A stretch of 42,861 bases of DNA from Bacteroidales bacterium (lineage in GTDB: Bacteria > Bacteroidota > Bacteroidia > Bacteroidales > UBA10428): positions 1 to 42,861 of the forward strand of contig DATGXG010000049.1 in the NCBI GenBank assembly GCA_035299085.1, in the 5' to 3' direction. The notes beneath the pieces are model-generated. The model saw only the letters and a list, made by a program, of their open reading frames with translations. It was not told where the DNA came from and made no database searches. Within the stretch, counting starts at the first letter, position 1. Each line of letters opens with the position of its first letter. The translations under genes were made by a program, and so were the position numbers. This document shows positions 33,408-42,310 of this stretch, piece by piece.

Positions 33408-34385
33408 TCAATTCCCCTGCTTTTCCCGGATTGTCTGTCTTGTCAGTTTCCCCCACGGTTTAATCACATCGTCAGTCCATTTTCCCTCAGCAGAGGCACG
33501 GGGAATCAACATGGAGCAGCTTTCGTTTTTATCGGAAACCGACCATGCGACCCAGCTGATCTTGCGACTTTCCATCCAGTCGATATAGGCTTTCCATTCT
33601 TTTTCATCGATGGGTCCGTCGCCTGATGCTTCCATACCTGCGCATTCCGAAACAAAAATGGGTATGCCTTTTTTCATGGCATCGTCGGTTCTGTCGCGAA
33701 GCCATTGCTTATGTGTGCCGGCATAAAAGTGCATGGTGTACATCAGGTTAGTTCTGCCTGTGATGGGGTCAGCAGCTACTTCATGAATATCCTGGTCCCA
33801 GTGCGGTGAACCTACCAGGATGATATTGTCTTTATCGATGGTACGGATGGCGTCAATGACCTTTTCCGAATATTCTTTCACTTCTTTCCAGGTATAATAA
33901 TCGGGCTCATTCCATATTTCATAGATAATATTCGGGTATTCGCCGTATTGGTGGGCCATTTGCTGGAAGAATTTCACCGCTTCTTCGGTATGTATTTTAT
34001 GGCTGTGAAAATCGATGAGAACATAGACACCTTTTTTAATAGCGCCTTTGATCACGTTGTTCATGCATTGCAAGGCAAATTCAGGGTTTTCGAGGTAGTT
34101 GTCCTCAATGGCAACACCCATGGATGCTCTTACCACATTGCATTTCCAGTCGTCAGCCAGCCAGGCTACAGCCTTCTCATTATAGAACCGGGGCCACAGG
34201 TTATGCCATCCGAAACTGGCTCCCCGGAGCATTACCGGACTTCCCTTTTCATTCACGAGTTGAACGCCTGAAACAGAAAGTTTTCCATTCATAGCTACCG
34301 GAGATCCTTTGGGAGCAGCGGCATTTGATGTAATTGCAGTGAAGAAAAGTGATATAGCAAAAAGAAAAGTAAAAAGTGGTTTCAT
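33408..34385 (-). CDS. Secreted GH5 endoglucanase-like glycoside hydrolase
   Basis: A 325-residue protein with signal peptide (about 1-23). The GH5 barrel is complete: substrate-contacting WHNLWP, R86 region (NVVRASMG), H127 region (IDFHSH), acid/base E160 in IWNEPDY, H219/Y221 (MHFYAG), nucleophile E247 in FVSECAG and W281. This fits the cellulase subfamily (GH5_2-like). No carbohydrate-binding module or sorting domain is attached; length is that of a bare catalytic domain. Predicted periplasmic or secreted beta-1,4-glucan cleavage. Its stop is next to a GGTTCG direct repeat. Confidence 0.92.
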   Translation of the reverse strand: MKPLFTFLFAISLFFTAITSNAAAPKGSPVAMNGKLSVSGVQLVNEKGSPVMLRGASFGWHNLWPRFYNEKAVAWLADDWKCNVVRASMGVAIEDNYLENPEFALQCMNNVIKGAIKKGVYVLIDFHSHKIHTEEAVKFFQQMAHQYGEYPNIIYEIWNEPDYYTWKEVKEYSEKVIDAIRTIDKDNIILVGSPHWDQDIHEVAADPITGRTNLMYTMHFYAGTHKQWLRDRTDDAMKKGIPIFVSECAGMEASGDGPIDEKEWKAYIDWMESRKISWVAWSVSDKNESCSMLIPRASAEGKWTDDVIKPWGKLTRQTIREKQGN

Positions 34386-34469
34386 GGCAGATCGCTTTAG
34401 TGTAGTGTGAAAATACGAATTATTTTTGACCGCCCGGATGACGCTATTGCCTCTGTTACCATAATAGAT

Positions 34470-34484
34470 TAAAGCCCGGCTTTA
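34470..34484 (-). terminator. TAAAGCC..GGCTTTA hairpin containing the TPR gene stop
   Basis: A 7+1+7 inverted repeat (TAAAGCC, C, GGCTTTA). On the minus strand the TAA stop of the TPR gene is the first three bases of the stem. Confidence 0.55.
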
Positions 34485-35105
34485 TGGTTTCTTACAAACT
34501 TTATCAATATATTCTGCCGCTTTGGAATATGATTTCTGAAGGGCAATATTCCAGTCGACACAGGCATTTTCTTTGTCGTTCATCTTATATTTAGCGGCTC
34601 CCCTGTAAAAATACGAAGCACCATTCTCCGGTTCCAACTTAATAGCCGAATCATAGTTCTCAATAACCTTCGGATAATTCTGCAACTTATTATAAAGTCC
34701 CGCCCGGGCTCTGTAAAACTTAACATCATCGGAATATATTTCAACAGCCTTATTATAGTTGGAAAGAGCCAATTCCAAATTATTTAATTTTTCATAACAC
34801 ATTCCCATCAAAAAAGGATATTCAGCTTCGTCCGGAAGGGCATCAAAGCAGTGTTTGAAATCTTTTATGGCGAGCTCGAATTGGCCCATATTATAATAAG
34901 CATTTCCCCGTCGGTAAAAGTAAATCGTATTTCCAGAGTTTATTTGAATTGATTTATTGAATAGCGCAATGGCCTCATTATACTGGCCTTTTTCAAAAAA
35001 TTCCATACCGGAATTATACAAATCAATATCATAATATGCATTTTGGCCAAAAATCAATGCTGCTCTTAGTATAAGCATTGTTAACGTGAATAACGCAGAT
35101 TTCAT
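34482..35105 (-). CDS. Secreted TPR-repeat protein
   Basis: A 207-residue protein with an N-terminal signal peptide (about 1-21) and about five tetratricopeptide repeats: NSGMEFFEKGQYNEAIALF, YYNMGQFELAIKDF, YEKLNNLELALSNYNKA, YNKLQNYPKVIENYDSA and YRGAAKYKMNDKENACVDW. It is a protein-binding scaffold, probably periplasmic. It lies 12 bp downstream of an unknown lipoprotein and likely shares its transcript. Codons are clearly more AT-rich than those of the front half of the window. Confidence 0.85.
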   Translation of the reverse strand: MKSALFTLTMLILRAALIFGQNAYYDIDLYNSGMEFFEKGQYNEAIALFNKSIQINSGNTIYFYRRGNAYYNMGQFELAIKDFKHCFDALPDEAEYPFLMGMCYEKLNNLELALSNYNKAVEIYSDDVKFYRARAGLYNKLQNYPKVIENYDSAIKLEPENGASYFYRGAAKYKMNDKENACVDWNIALQKSYSKAAEYIDKVCKKP

Positions 35106-35117
35106 TTGGAGTAACCC

Positions 35118-35828
35118 TTAATCTAAAAGTTTATATCGTACAAATCCTTCCTGGACGGCCAATGTATCGTTCTCCGAAAGGTAATCCCCAGTATTTTTAT
35201 TAAAAAAATTGTTCCAGATATGGCTACTGATATACCTGCTCTGAGATATATGTTTGACAAGATAGAATCTAAAAACAGGAAATTCGAGTGAATAGGCATC
35301 GCCTTTAGCCACATAGGAATCACACAATCGAACCCAGCCGGCATAGAGACTATATTTTGTATACTCAATAGATGGCTTATACATCCCGACGTTCCGATAG
35401 AAATCAATTGTATTTTCATTAATCATTTCAGATGAATACACAAGAGTGTCTCTCATTGGAAAGAGAATAACATCATCATGCTTATCTTCAGCTCTATTCC
35501 ACAACAGATCATTCTGATAATCCGCATATGATAAATCACTCCATCTTTTATATTTTGAAAACCTGACGGAATCACTTGACCAAAATATAATGGTGTCTCT
35601 GCCATTGATAGCGGTATCAATATTCAAAATATTTTCCGGAATCTTTCTTACAAAACTGTTAATTACAAAGGTGTCAACTATCTGGTTTGACCCTGTATAT
35701 AATTTTAGTTCACCTGCGAGTTTTACCTCATACAAAACATAAGTTAAAGGATATTGAATCGTATCACTACTTTTTTCACAACCATAAATAAGTATAAGCA
35801 CTGCCAAAAAAAGAAGGATTTTGTTCAT
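35118..35828 (-). CDS. Lipoprotein of unknown function
   Basis: I do not recognise this 236-residue protein. The signal peptide MNKILLFLAVLILIYGC gives a lipid Cys at 17. The rest is rich in Tyr, Asp and Ser with alternating beta-type pattern and no Cys or His cluster; two segments with repeated NTIDFYRNVG- and VSFKYSLY-like character are seen but no known domain. It precedes the TPR gene by 12 bp, so an operon of two envelope proteins is likely. Strongly AT-rich codon use. Confidence 0.75.
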   Translation of the reverse strand: MNKILLFLAVLILIYGCEKSSDTIQYPLTYVLYEVKLAGELKLYTGSNQIVDTFVINSFVRKIPENILNIDTAINGRDTIIFWSSDSVRFSKYKRWSDLSYADYQNDLLWNRAEDKHDDVILFPMRDTLVYSSEMINENTIDFYRNVGMYKPSIEYTKYSLYAGWVRLCDSYVAKGDAYSLEFPVFRFYLVKHISQSRYISSHIWNNFFNKNTGDYLSENDTLAVQEGFVRYKLLD

Positions 35829-35975
35829 GATCTTAAAAGTTTTACTATAATCGATTTAACCATTCATCCAATCAGGGGGACTTTACCTACGTATAGCCGC
35901 TAAATCAAATCTAATAAAAATACACGGATGCACGAGCTTAAGACAAATTAAAATTTAAAACGAATTCACTATTTG

Positions 35976-35994
35976 CTGAAAGCGGTGCTTTCAG
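35976..35994 (-). terminator. CTGAAAGC hairpin after the first S41 gene
   Basis: Perfect 8-bp stem CTGAAAGC / GCTTTCAG with a 3-nt loop, 9 nt downstream of the S41-like stop (36004-36006). The 175-bp gap towards the unknown lipoprotein holds nothing else that I recognise. Confidence 0.6.
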
Positions 35995-36003
35995 AGGGTG
36001 TGC

Positions 36004-37356
36004 CTAAATCCCGTTTTTAATCCCCCACACCACCTTTTCAAAAAGCGCATCCTTTGCCTGGAAGTTTTCTTTTGGAATTAGCACTTCAATGTCCGGTCGG
36101 ATGCCTTTCCCTTCAATCAATTGTCCTTCCATTGTATAGACCTGCCATGAGGGAATATAAACCACTACGCCATTTGATAAGGTATAGGGTACTGGATTAC
36201 CGGAACTTCCATAGGATGTTGTTCCCATAATTTTTACATCAGGTACCTGTTTCATCATCAACAGGAAGGATTCACAACTGCTCATAACACCAGGTCCGGT
36301 TAAAAGAATAATTTTACCATTATAATTAAGTTTATTCATGCCTGGTACCAGCCACTTTACAAAATCATCATCAAACTTTTTTGAATTCTCATTAAAGATC
36401 CTGACTTTTTCATATGCCACTGAATCTTTTATAAATAAACCAGCAAATTGCCTTGCAAACTCTTCATTTCCGCCATTGTTTTCCCTTACATCAATGATCA
36501 GGTTAGGATATTTCAATACTTTACCTAAAACCTCTGACAATGAGATCATCGGGATAGCTGAATTAGGCCAGGTATAAAAACTCAGGGTTTTTAAATCTGC
36601 ATCCCATGAGCGAAAAGTTATATAACCGATACTGTCAATAGATCCGGCAACGCAATTCCATGTTTTGGTGTAATACATGTTATGCAACCGTTCAAATAAT
36701 TTATTAAAGTTGGAATATTGGTCAATTATTTCCGGTAAAAATGTAAAATATTTCTGGTCTTCAAATTCAACCCACAAATGTGGATCTTCGGCGTTTTTTA
36801 ATAGGTTTAGTAATTTCAATCCGAATTCGGCGCGCGATTCAGAATTAATTAGTTCGGAGCGGTTTAATTTCAGCAAATCATTCCAGTTTATCCCTTTTAA
36901 TGAGGAATAGGAGTATTTTAAGGGAAATATTTTTATAAAATCATCATATGCCTTTTGATTCAGGGTGGTAAAGGATATACTTCTTGTCTGAAAATGCAAT
37001 TCAGTCGGGTTAAGCGGGATACCCTGTGTGTTTCTGAAGTTTTGAAATTTCTGCGAGTTAAAAAGAAGAGAGTATGTTTTGCCAGGGTAAAGCCTGACTG
37101 GTATTGAAATCACCCTTTTATTAATCCATTTCGGCTGGCCGGTAATCAAAGGCATATTTAAACGGTCAGGCACCGAATAGGACTCGCCCATATCCTGGTT
37201 AAACTCGACAATGATTTCAGTTAATGCCGGATCCACGTTGCAATCTGCAAATTCGGGTGTTGTCTTTACTATTTTCGGCGTTGTTGAATTGTTCTGGGCA
37301 ATAGCATATGTCGCAAATAAACCGCAGAACAGGAGGGTTAAAATTGGTTTCTGCAT
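36004..37356 (-). CDS. Secreted S41-family protease with N-terminal Ig-like domain
   Basis: A 450-residue protein: signal peptide (about 1-20), a Big_5/SbsA-like Ig domain (about 25-130, VKTTPEFADCNVDPALTEIIVEFNQDM), then a tail-specific protease (S41) domain. Landmarks are NAEDPHLWVEF (the DGHT region), LIIDVRENNGGN and LTGPGVMSSCESF with likely nucleophile S359, and a late GKGIRPDIEV. The Ig-plus-S41 order is known among Bacteroidota surface proteases. Predicted periplasmic or surface. No export partner is adjacent. AT-rich codons. Confidence 0.84.
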   Translation of the reverse strand: MQKPILTLLFCGLFATYAIAQNNSTTPKIVKTTPEFADCNVDPALTEIIVEFNQDMGESYSVPDRLNMPLITGQPKWINKRVISIPVRLYPGKTYSLLFNSQKFQNFRNTQGIPLNPTELHFQTRSISFTTLNQKAYDDFIKIFPLKYSYSSLKGINWNDLLKLNRSELINSESRAEFGLKLLNLLKNAEDPHLWVEFEDQKYFTFLPEIIDQYSNFNKLFERLHNMYYTKTWNCVAGSIDSIGYITFRSWDADLKTLSFYTWPNSAIPMISLSEVLGKVLKYPNLIIDVRENNGGNEEFARQFAGLFIKDSVAYEKVRIFNENSKKFDDDFVKWLVPGMNKLNYNGKIILLTGPGVMSSCESFLLMMKQVPDVKIMGTTSYGSSGNPVPYTLSNGVVVYIPSWQVYTMEGQLIEGKGIRPDIEVLIPKENFQAKDALFEKVVWGIKNGI

Positions 37357-37699
37357 TAGGAAAGGTTTTAGTCATTGGGTAATGGGTGCAATAAAAATAA
37401 TTAAAAACCGGGTTAAATAAAAGATAAATAATTGAAAATTCAGGTCATATGAGTTGCCGCTGACTATAGTCAACGGGTTTCGCAAACAAAATCCTATTTA
37501 TTCCGCAAAGTATGAGTCCTGTTGACTTCAGTCAACAGCGAATAAGCGCCAGTATGGAAAATGAGGTTTCTCGCTTCGCTCGAAATGACAATTGGTAATA
37601 TTGGGAATGGGGTGCGAGGGGGCGGCTCCGCCGCCCCCTCGCACCCCATTGTTTACCAAACACAGTCTGTCATTCCGACTGAAAGGAGGAATCTGATTA
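37357..37699. repeat. 343-bp non-coding gap packed with palindromes
   Basis: Contains TGACTATAGTCA (37461-37472); CTGTTGAC-TTCA-GTCAACAG (37519-37538); a perfect 19-bp stem with 3-nt loop, GC-rich (37608-37626 / 37630-37648); and two facing half-elements TCTCGCTTCGCTCGAAATGAC (37570-37589) and TGTCATTCCGACTGAAAGGA (37668-37687). The last two resemble the TCATTGCGAGGAGC-type elements elsewhere in the window. No gene is supported. It separates the S41 gene from DUF4180. Confidence 0.8.
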
Positions 37700-38068
37700 T
37701 TAACCATCTCCTGCCCTCATCCTCTCCATTCCCTCTTCCACACTAACCACAAAATTTACCCTCCTGAACTTATTGCTTTCCCGGATAAAGTCCTGTAAGG
37801 CTTTACTTTTGTATTTGGTGAAATCGCCAACAATGGCCAGGGAGGCGCGGTAGTTGGAGAATTTCTGGAGAATTTCGCCGGCCATGCCGGTTTTCAGATC
37901 GAAGAAGGAAGGATCGAGGTGTTCCTCTTTCACAATTATGTTGTCGCAATCCTGGTAACGCGCTTCAGCCATCATGTCGAGGGCATCCTGGACTTCGTGA
38001 ATGACAATGCCGGTGGCTTGCACGATAGCCACTCGAGTTCCATTACGCTCGGTAAAAGTAAATTCCAT
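37700..38068 (-). CDS. DUF4180 protein
   Basis: A 122-residue soluble protein matching DUF4180: RNGTRVAIVQATGIVIHEVQDALDMMAEARY, then the conserved VKEEHLDPSFFDLKTGMAGEILQKFSNYRASLAIVGD core and KFRRVNFVVSVEEGMERM. The family is common in Firmicutes and Bacteroidota with no proven function. Its GC content is closer to the front of the window than to its AT-rich neighbours. Flanked on one side by the repeat-rich 343-bp gap. Confidence 0.87.
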   Translation of the reverse strand: MEFTFTERNGTRVAIVQATGIVIHEVQDALDMMAEARYQDCDNIIVKEEHLDPSFFDLKTGMAGEILQKFSNYRASLAIVGDFTKYKSKALQDFIRESNKFRRVNFVVSVEEGMERMRAGDG

Positions 38069-38109
38069 GTTGAGAACTATTTTAGGTGTAATTTATATTT
38101 CTGATCATA

Positions 38110-39096
38110 TCATGACGCAGTGTCCAGGTTTCGCAATTTCTTGATCATTATAACACCTCGTCCAACTGCTATCAATTTTTTATTATCAGGAGTTTTAGCA
38201 ATGGATATCAAATCGGCGTTCTCATGTTTATAATCCCATGACCAGGTAATCCCTCCGTTTGTTGTTTTCAGAATACCATAGTAACCTATACCATATCCTT
38301 CATTTTCTGAAACAAATACCATGTCATACAAATGTGTAGGAACACTGTCACTTCGCATAGTCCAGGTACTTCCTCCATTCCAGGTATAATATAGCTCACG
38401 GTTACAATTGGTCATATAAGCAGTATCTTTGTTGAGGAAATACATGGTGATTATTTCGAAATCAGCAATTTCAGGCCTTTCGGACAGGTTTTGCCAACTG
38501 TTCCCCTGATTTTCCGTTTTATATAGTTCACCGTAGGAAAAATCATCGTTTGTATAACCACCGTAGGAGTATCCTATACTATCTGAGACGAATTGCAACC
38601 TAATGGCACTTCCCAGGTCACAGATATAATACCAGTTTCTTCCTCCGTCGGTTGTTTTATAAATATAGCCACATGTAGAAACTAATCCGTTATCTGAATC
38701 AAAAAAATGAATTCCGGTGAGGGAAGGACCAAAAACGTCTTCACCAGCCAGTTCAGTAAATGAGCTTCCCCCATTGCTAAACTTATAAATAGAATTTATT
38801 CCAATAAAAAACGTATTATCATTCAATACAAATACATTTGCCAGGCAAGCTTCTCCTTTTTTATGCGTTTCCCAGGTTAATCCTCCATTTTTTGTGACAA
38901 ATATGGCTCCCCAACAACCACAAGCAACACCGAAATCATTGGAATAAAATTCAACGCTTGACAGACTTGCATAAGGAAAAACCTGAAATCTTTCCCATTG
39001 GGGAACAGGTTCAGGATTGGTATTTTCATCGTTATCACAACCTGTAAATTGTACTAAAAGAAAAACCAAAAACAGAAACGCTACGTAGGGTTTCAT
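38110..39096 (-). CDS. YCF48-like beta-propeller lipoprotein
   Basis: A 328-residue lipoprotein with signal peptide ending in FTGC (lipid Cys about 20). The body holds repeated blades with the YCF48/BNR pattern F..d..G...G..G.i..T.nGG.tW: for example ATKDGG-like VTKNGGLTWE, KTTDGGRNWY, KTENQGNSWQ, YTWNGGSTWT and KTTNGGITWS, about seven blades. YCF48 proteins help assemble complexes in phototrophs; in Bacteroidota the fold is a common secreted scaffold and no specific role can be given. AT-rich. Confidence 0.85.
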   Translation of the reverse strand: MKPYVAFLFLVFLLVQFTGCDNDENTNPEPVPQWERFQVFPYASLSSVEFYSNDFGVACGCWGAIFVTKNGGLTWETHKKGEACLANVFVLNDNTFFIGINSIYKFSNGGSSFTELAGEDVFGPSLTGIHFFDSDNGLVSTCGYIYKTTDGGRNWYYICDLGSAIRLQFVSDSIGYSYGGYTNDDFSYGELYKTENQGNSWQNLSERPEIADFEIITMYFLNKDTAYMTNCNRELYYTWNGGSTWTMRSDSVPTHLYDMVFVSENEGYGIGYYGILKTTNGGITWSWDYKHENADLISIAKTPDNKKLIAVGRGVIMIKKLRNLDTAS

Positions 39097-39158
39097 TTTC
39101 GGGTAGTTTAAGTTAGTGGAATTAATAAAAACGGTTTATGTCATTTCAAATTTAGCAA

Positions 39159-39863
39159 TTATTTCTTCTCGCTCTTCGCTATGGAAAGCAGTTCATTCAT
39201 AAGCCCCATCTGGGCTTTTTGCATTTCCAACAGCTCCTGTTGTTGATCGGTGATGAAATGATCAACTTTTTCATGCAATGTTCTTATTTCTAATTCCGAT
39301 TTAAGATTGATCATATAGTCTTTTTTCGATCTTTCTCTGTCCTTTTCTTCCTGCCTGTTCTGACTCATCATAATTACCGGCGCCTGTAAAGATGCGAGGC
39401 ACGACAATATGAGGTTAAGCAGGATGAAAGGATACGGGTCAAATCCCTTATTTAAAAGCCAGAAAATATTAGTGGTTATCCAAAGGAAAATGAACACGCC
39501 GAACGAGATGATAAACTTCCAGCTGCCGCCAAATGAAGCTACCTTATCGGCAATTTTTTGTCCGGTTGTTAAATTGACAACCTCGTCCCCGTCAAGTTTA
39601 TCGGTTAAGGTAGTATTACCTGCCAGTGAGGTCAGCACCGTCTTTTCGGACTCGGATAACTCACCGATTTCCCCGGTTAAATAATCAGATAGGGCTTTCT
39701 TCCGGTAGTGATTTAATTCACTTGCCGATAAAAAACTGTCATGTGAAAATTGGGGATTATCTTTCTGAATTAAATCGAGGATTGAGTGCCGGATGGTTCT
39801 TGCTGAAATTCTTTCTGAAACCGGGAATTCCTTATTCGACAGGTTACTAAAAAAAGTTTTCAT
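39159..39863 (-). CDS. DUF1003 membrane protein
   Basis: A 234-residue protein matching DUF1003. A cytoplasmic N-terminal part (1-100) is followed by KIADKVASFGGSWKFIISFG, two membrane helices (about 115-165) including FDPYPFILLNLILSCLASLQAPVIMMSQNRQ, and a charged coiled-coil C-terminus (170-234). The membrane core motif PFILLNL.LS..A..QAP.IMMSQNRQ is the family signature. Function unknown. It sits between the YCF48-like and second S41 genes on the same strand. Confidence 0.88.
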   Translation of the reverse strand: MKTFFSNLSNKEFPVSERISARTIRHSILDLIQKDNPQFSHDSFLSASELNHYRKKALSDYLTGEIGELSESEKTVLTSLAGNTTLTDKLDGDEVVNLTTGQKIADKVASFGGSWKFIISFGVFIFLWITTNIFWLLNKGFDPYPFILLNLILSCLASLQAPVIMMSQNRQEEKDRERSKKDYMINLKSELEIRTLHEKVDHFITDQQQELLEMQKAQMGLMNELLSIAKSEKK

Positions 39864-39935
39864 ATAATTATATTGCTGTTTATAATTGAATTCAAATGGT
39901 ATGTTAAAGTGAAGTTACAACTTATAAACCCGGTT

Positions 39936-41219
39936 TTAGCGTCCCTGCCTTATATATTCTTTTATTCGTGTAACAACCGGATCTGAAAAACTAAAGTAAT
40001 CAACTGAAGATAACCCGATTTTAATTGATGGTTCAATATATATCCTGTTATCCCATGGCCATGAATCCTGCCAGAAATATTTTGAAACCAGCAAAAAGTT
40101 ATTGCTGTTGGGTAATATTGAGAAATCAGGATCTGCGAAGTGATTCGGTCCTGCACCTGCTGCTTCTCCCACAATAATTGGATTACAATGAAATTCAATC
40201 CATGCTGTAAAATCCACAGCAGCACTGAAAGTCTTTTTCCCTGTTACCAAAAACAAATGTCCTGCCTGGTTTATTTTGTCGTGTTTAATGATCTCATGTA
40301 ACAAAGGATTAAGAATTGAATTGGTTCCCCCAAAATTATTTCTGAGGTCAATTACCAGGCAATCCGCATCGGCAGAATCAATAGTTTTCCAAAGCCGGGT
40401 ATTAAATGCATGGAATTCCTCTCTCTCATCATTTTCACAGGAATTAAAGGCAAAGTAGATTGTTTTTCCATTTAATTTAAACCAATAAGGTTTGTTATAA
40501 TTTTTCAGATAATCCGGTAACAAAGAGTCTGACTGTAAGATATTCGAATAGTTAGCTGCCGGTACGCCATAATCCTTCCAGAACCAGCTCAAATCCTGTC
40601 CGCTTTCAAATTCAACGGGTAAAACTGATAATTTCTGAACAATATTGTCCTTTTTAAGGGCTATCATCAAGGTATCATTTTCTGATCCGGTAATATGAAG
40701 CCCCGAAAGTACCGAAGTCATTGTCATAAACATCGGAACAAAGTATTCCTTTCCATTGATGTTATCGCCCGGTGAAATTCCTGTTATTTTTTCAAACACT
40801 AGCCCTATCGGCTGACTATTCATGGTAATTACTTCAGCGCCGATATATTCTGAAAGTTCAATTGAAGTTACAGTGATAAAATATCCGTCATCGAATTTTT
40901 CAATTCTCAAAGGGTACCATTTCTTCGTAAGATTTTTCCCGTGTAATCGGGTATGTCCGTCATTTATTACGGCAATGATTTTAAATATTTCGATCAGGAT
41001 TTCATTATCTGAAAGCAGCGGAATCTTTTCCTTTAATTTCGTTGATTTCTCATATATAACATTGCGGTAATCATTCTTACATAAACCAGGATGTACACTG
41101 TCAATTCTATGAATAATATAATCCAGATCTTCTGTCCACTGCTTATCTGATAATTCCCGTTGCGCGAATACCAGATGTGTAACAAACAGCAAAAAGAATA
41201 TAGCCGAACTTTTTAACAT
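39936..41219 (-). CDS. Secreted S41-family protease homologue
   Basis: A 427-residue protein with signal peptide (about 1-19). S41 features: HPGLCKND near 45, INDGHTRLHG near 92, LVIDLRNNFGGTN and the presumed nucleophile S332 in KKTFSAAVDF. At the position where S41 enzymes usually have SAAExF the Glu is Val, so activity is uncertain. No PDZ domain is obvious. It differs clearly from the other S41 protein in the window. It is divergent from the final + strand gene with 138 bp between; one of the most AT-rich genes here. Confidence 0.82.
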   Translation of the reverse strand: MLKSSAIFFLLFVTHLVFAQRELSDKQWTEDLDYIIHRIDSVHPGLCKNDYRNVIYEKSTKLKEKIPLLSDNEILIEIFKIIAVINDGHTRLHGKNLTKKWYPLRIEKFDDGYFITVTSIELSEYIGAEVITMNSQPIGLVFEKITGISPGDNINGKEYFVPMFMTMTSVLSGLHITGSENDTLMIALKKDNIVQKLSVLPVEFESGQDLSWFWKDYGVPAANYSNILQSDSLLPDYLKNYNKPYWFKLNGKTIYFAFNSCENDEREEFHAFNTRLWKTIDSADADCLVIDLRNNFGGTNSILNPLLHEIIKHDKINQAGHLFLVTGKKTFSAAVDFTAWIEFHCNPIIVGEAAGAGPNHFADPDFSILPNSNNFLLVSKYFWQDSWPWDNRIYIEPSIKIGLSSVDYFSFSDPVVTRIKEYIRQGR

Positions 41220-41357
41220 GGATGTATTTTATACTAAGACGATTGAATGTGCGAAAGATAACCAGGCTGCTTTGGTTGATTTTTAAAATGGTATCTTTAC
41301 GTGCAATGAAGTGCATCCGTTTATCGTTTTATATTCTATTATCATCAATACTTTCGT

Positions 41358-42308
41358 ATGCTTTCAGTTTACCGCAACCTGCTTGTTTTTCTTCTGCTTG
41401 TATCTTTTGCCTTCACATGCAGCAAGGAAAAGGATGAACAACCGCAAACGCCCACTGAACAAACTCCGGTCGGAGAATTGCAGGTTTTTCCTGCGAACAA
41501 TCCCTGGAACAAGGATATCTCACAGGAACCGATCGATCCGAATTCAGATAACCTTATTGCTTCTATCGGAAATGATGTTCACCTGCATCCTGATCTCGGA
41601 ACAGTGTGGGAAGGCTCTCCCATTGGTATACCATTCAATGTGGTTGGAGATAATCAAACCCTGTCCAATGTATCCTTTCGATACGCTTCGGAAAGCGATC
41701 CCGGTCCCTACCCCATCCCTGCCAATCCGCTGATTGAGGGTGGCTCTGACAGACACATGCTGATTGTGGATACCGTTAACAGGGTTTTATATGAATTATT
41801 CAATGCCACTCACGACAGCCATGGCTGGCATGCAGGATCCGGCGCTATATTTGACCTTACATCAAACGAGCTCAGGCCGGATTACTGGACATCCGCTGAC
41901 GCAGCCGGTTTGCCGATATTTCCGGGACTTGTACGCTATGAGGAAGTGGTTGAAAAAGGTGAAATCAACCACGCCCTGCGGTTTACTGTTTCAAGAACTC
42001 GTAACGCTTTTGTCCACCCAGCCACTCATGGTGCAAGCGATTACAATAATGAAAATTACCCACCCATGGGAATGAGGGTACGGTTAAAAAGCAGTTTTGA
42101 TATTTCCGGCTTCTCTCCTCATGTGCAGGTAATTTTACGTGCCCTCAAAAAATACGGCATGTTCGTAGCGGATAACGGCTCAAACTGGTATATCTCAGGT
42201 GCCCCTGATTCACGATGGGATGATGAGGAGTTGGGAGAGCTGAAAACGATTGAGGGAGGCAATTTTGAGGTGGTGAGAATGGGGGAAGTGGTGCCCATGC
42301 CTGATTGA
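41358..42308 (+). CDS. Conserved lipoprotein of unknown function
   Basis: A 316-residue lipoprotein with signal peptide ending FAFTC (lipid Cys at 21), a short Pro/Gln/Thr linker, then one continuous domain. Strongly patterned motifs suggest a conserved enzyme-like family that I cannot name: FPANNPWNKDIS, ESDPGPYPIPANPLIEGG, DRHMLIVD, LYELFNATH, WTSADAAGLPIFPGLVRY, RTRNAFVHPATHG, PPMGMRVRLK and MFVADNGSNWY. Several His, Asp and Glu are in these motifs. GC content returns to the core level. It is on the + strand, followed 2 bp after the stop by a CGGGG hairpin. Confidence 0.8.
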   Translation: MLSVYRNLLVFLLLVSFAFTCSKEKDEQPQTPTEQTPVGELQVFPANNPWNKDISQEPIDPNSDNLIASIGNDVHLHPDLGTVWEGSPIGIPFNVVGDNQTLSNVSFRYASESDPGPYPIPANPLIEGGSDRHMLIVDTVNRVLYELFNATHDSHGWHAGSGAIFDLTSNELRPDYWTSADAAGLPIFPGLVRYEEVVEKGEINHALRFTVSRTRNAFVHPATHGASDYNNENYPPMGMRVRLKSSFDISGFSPHVQVILRALKKYGMFVADNGSNWYISGAPDSRWDDEELGELKTIEGGNFEVVRMGEVVPMPD

Positions 42309-42310
42309 AT

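Noticed and set aside
37357..37699. Structured RNA gene or riboswitch
   Set aside because: Hairpins match dispersed palindromes rather than any riboswitch class I know, and no downstream gene suggests a ligand.
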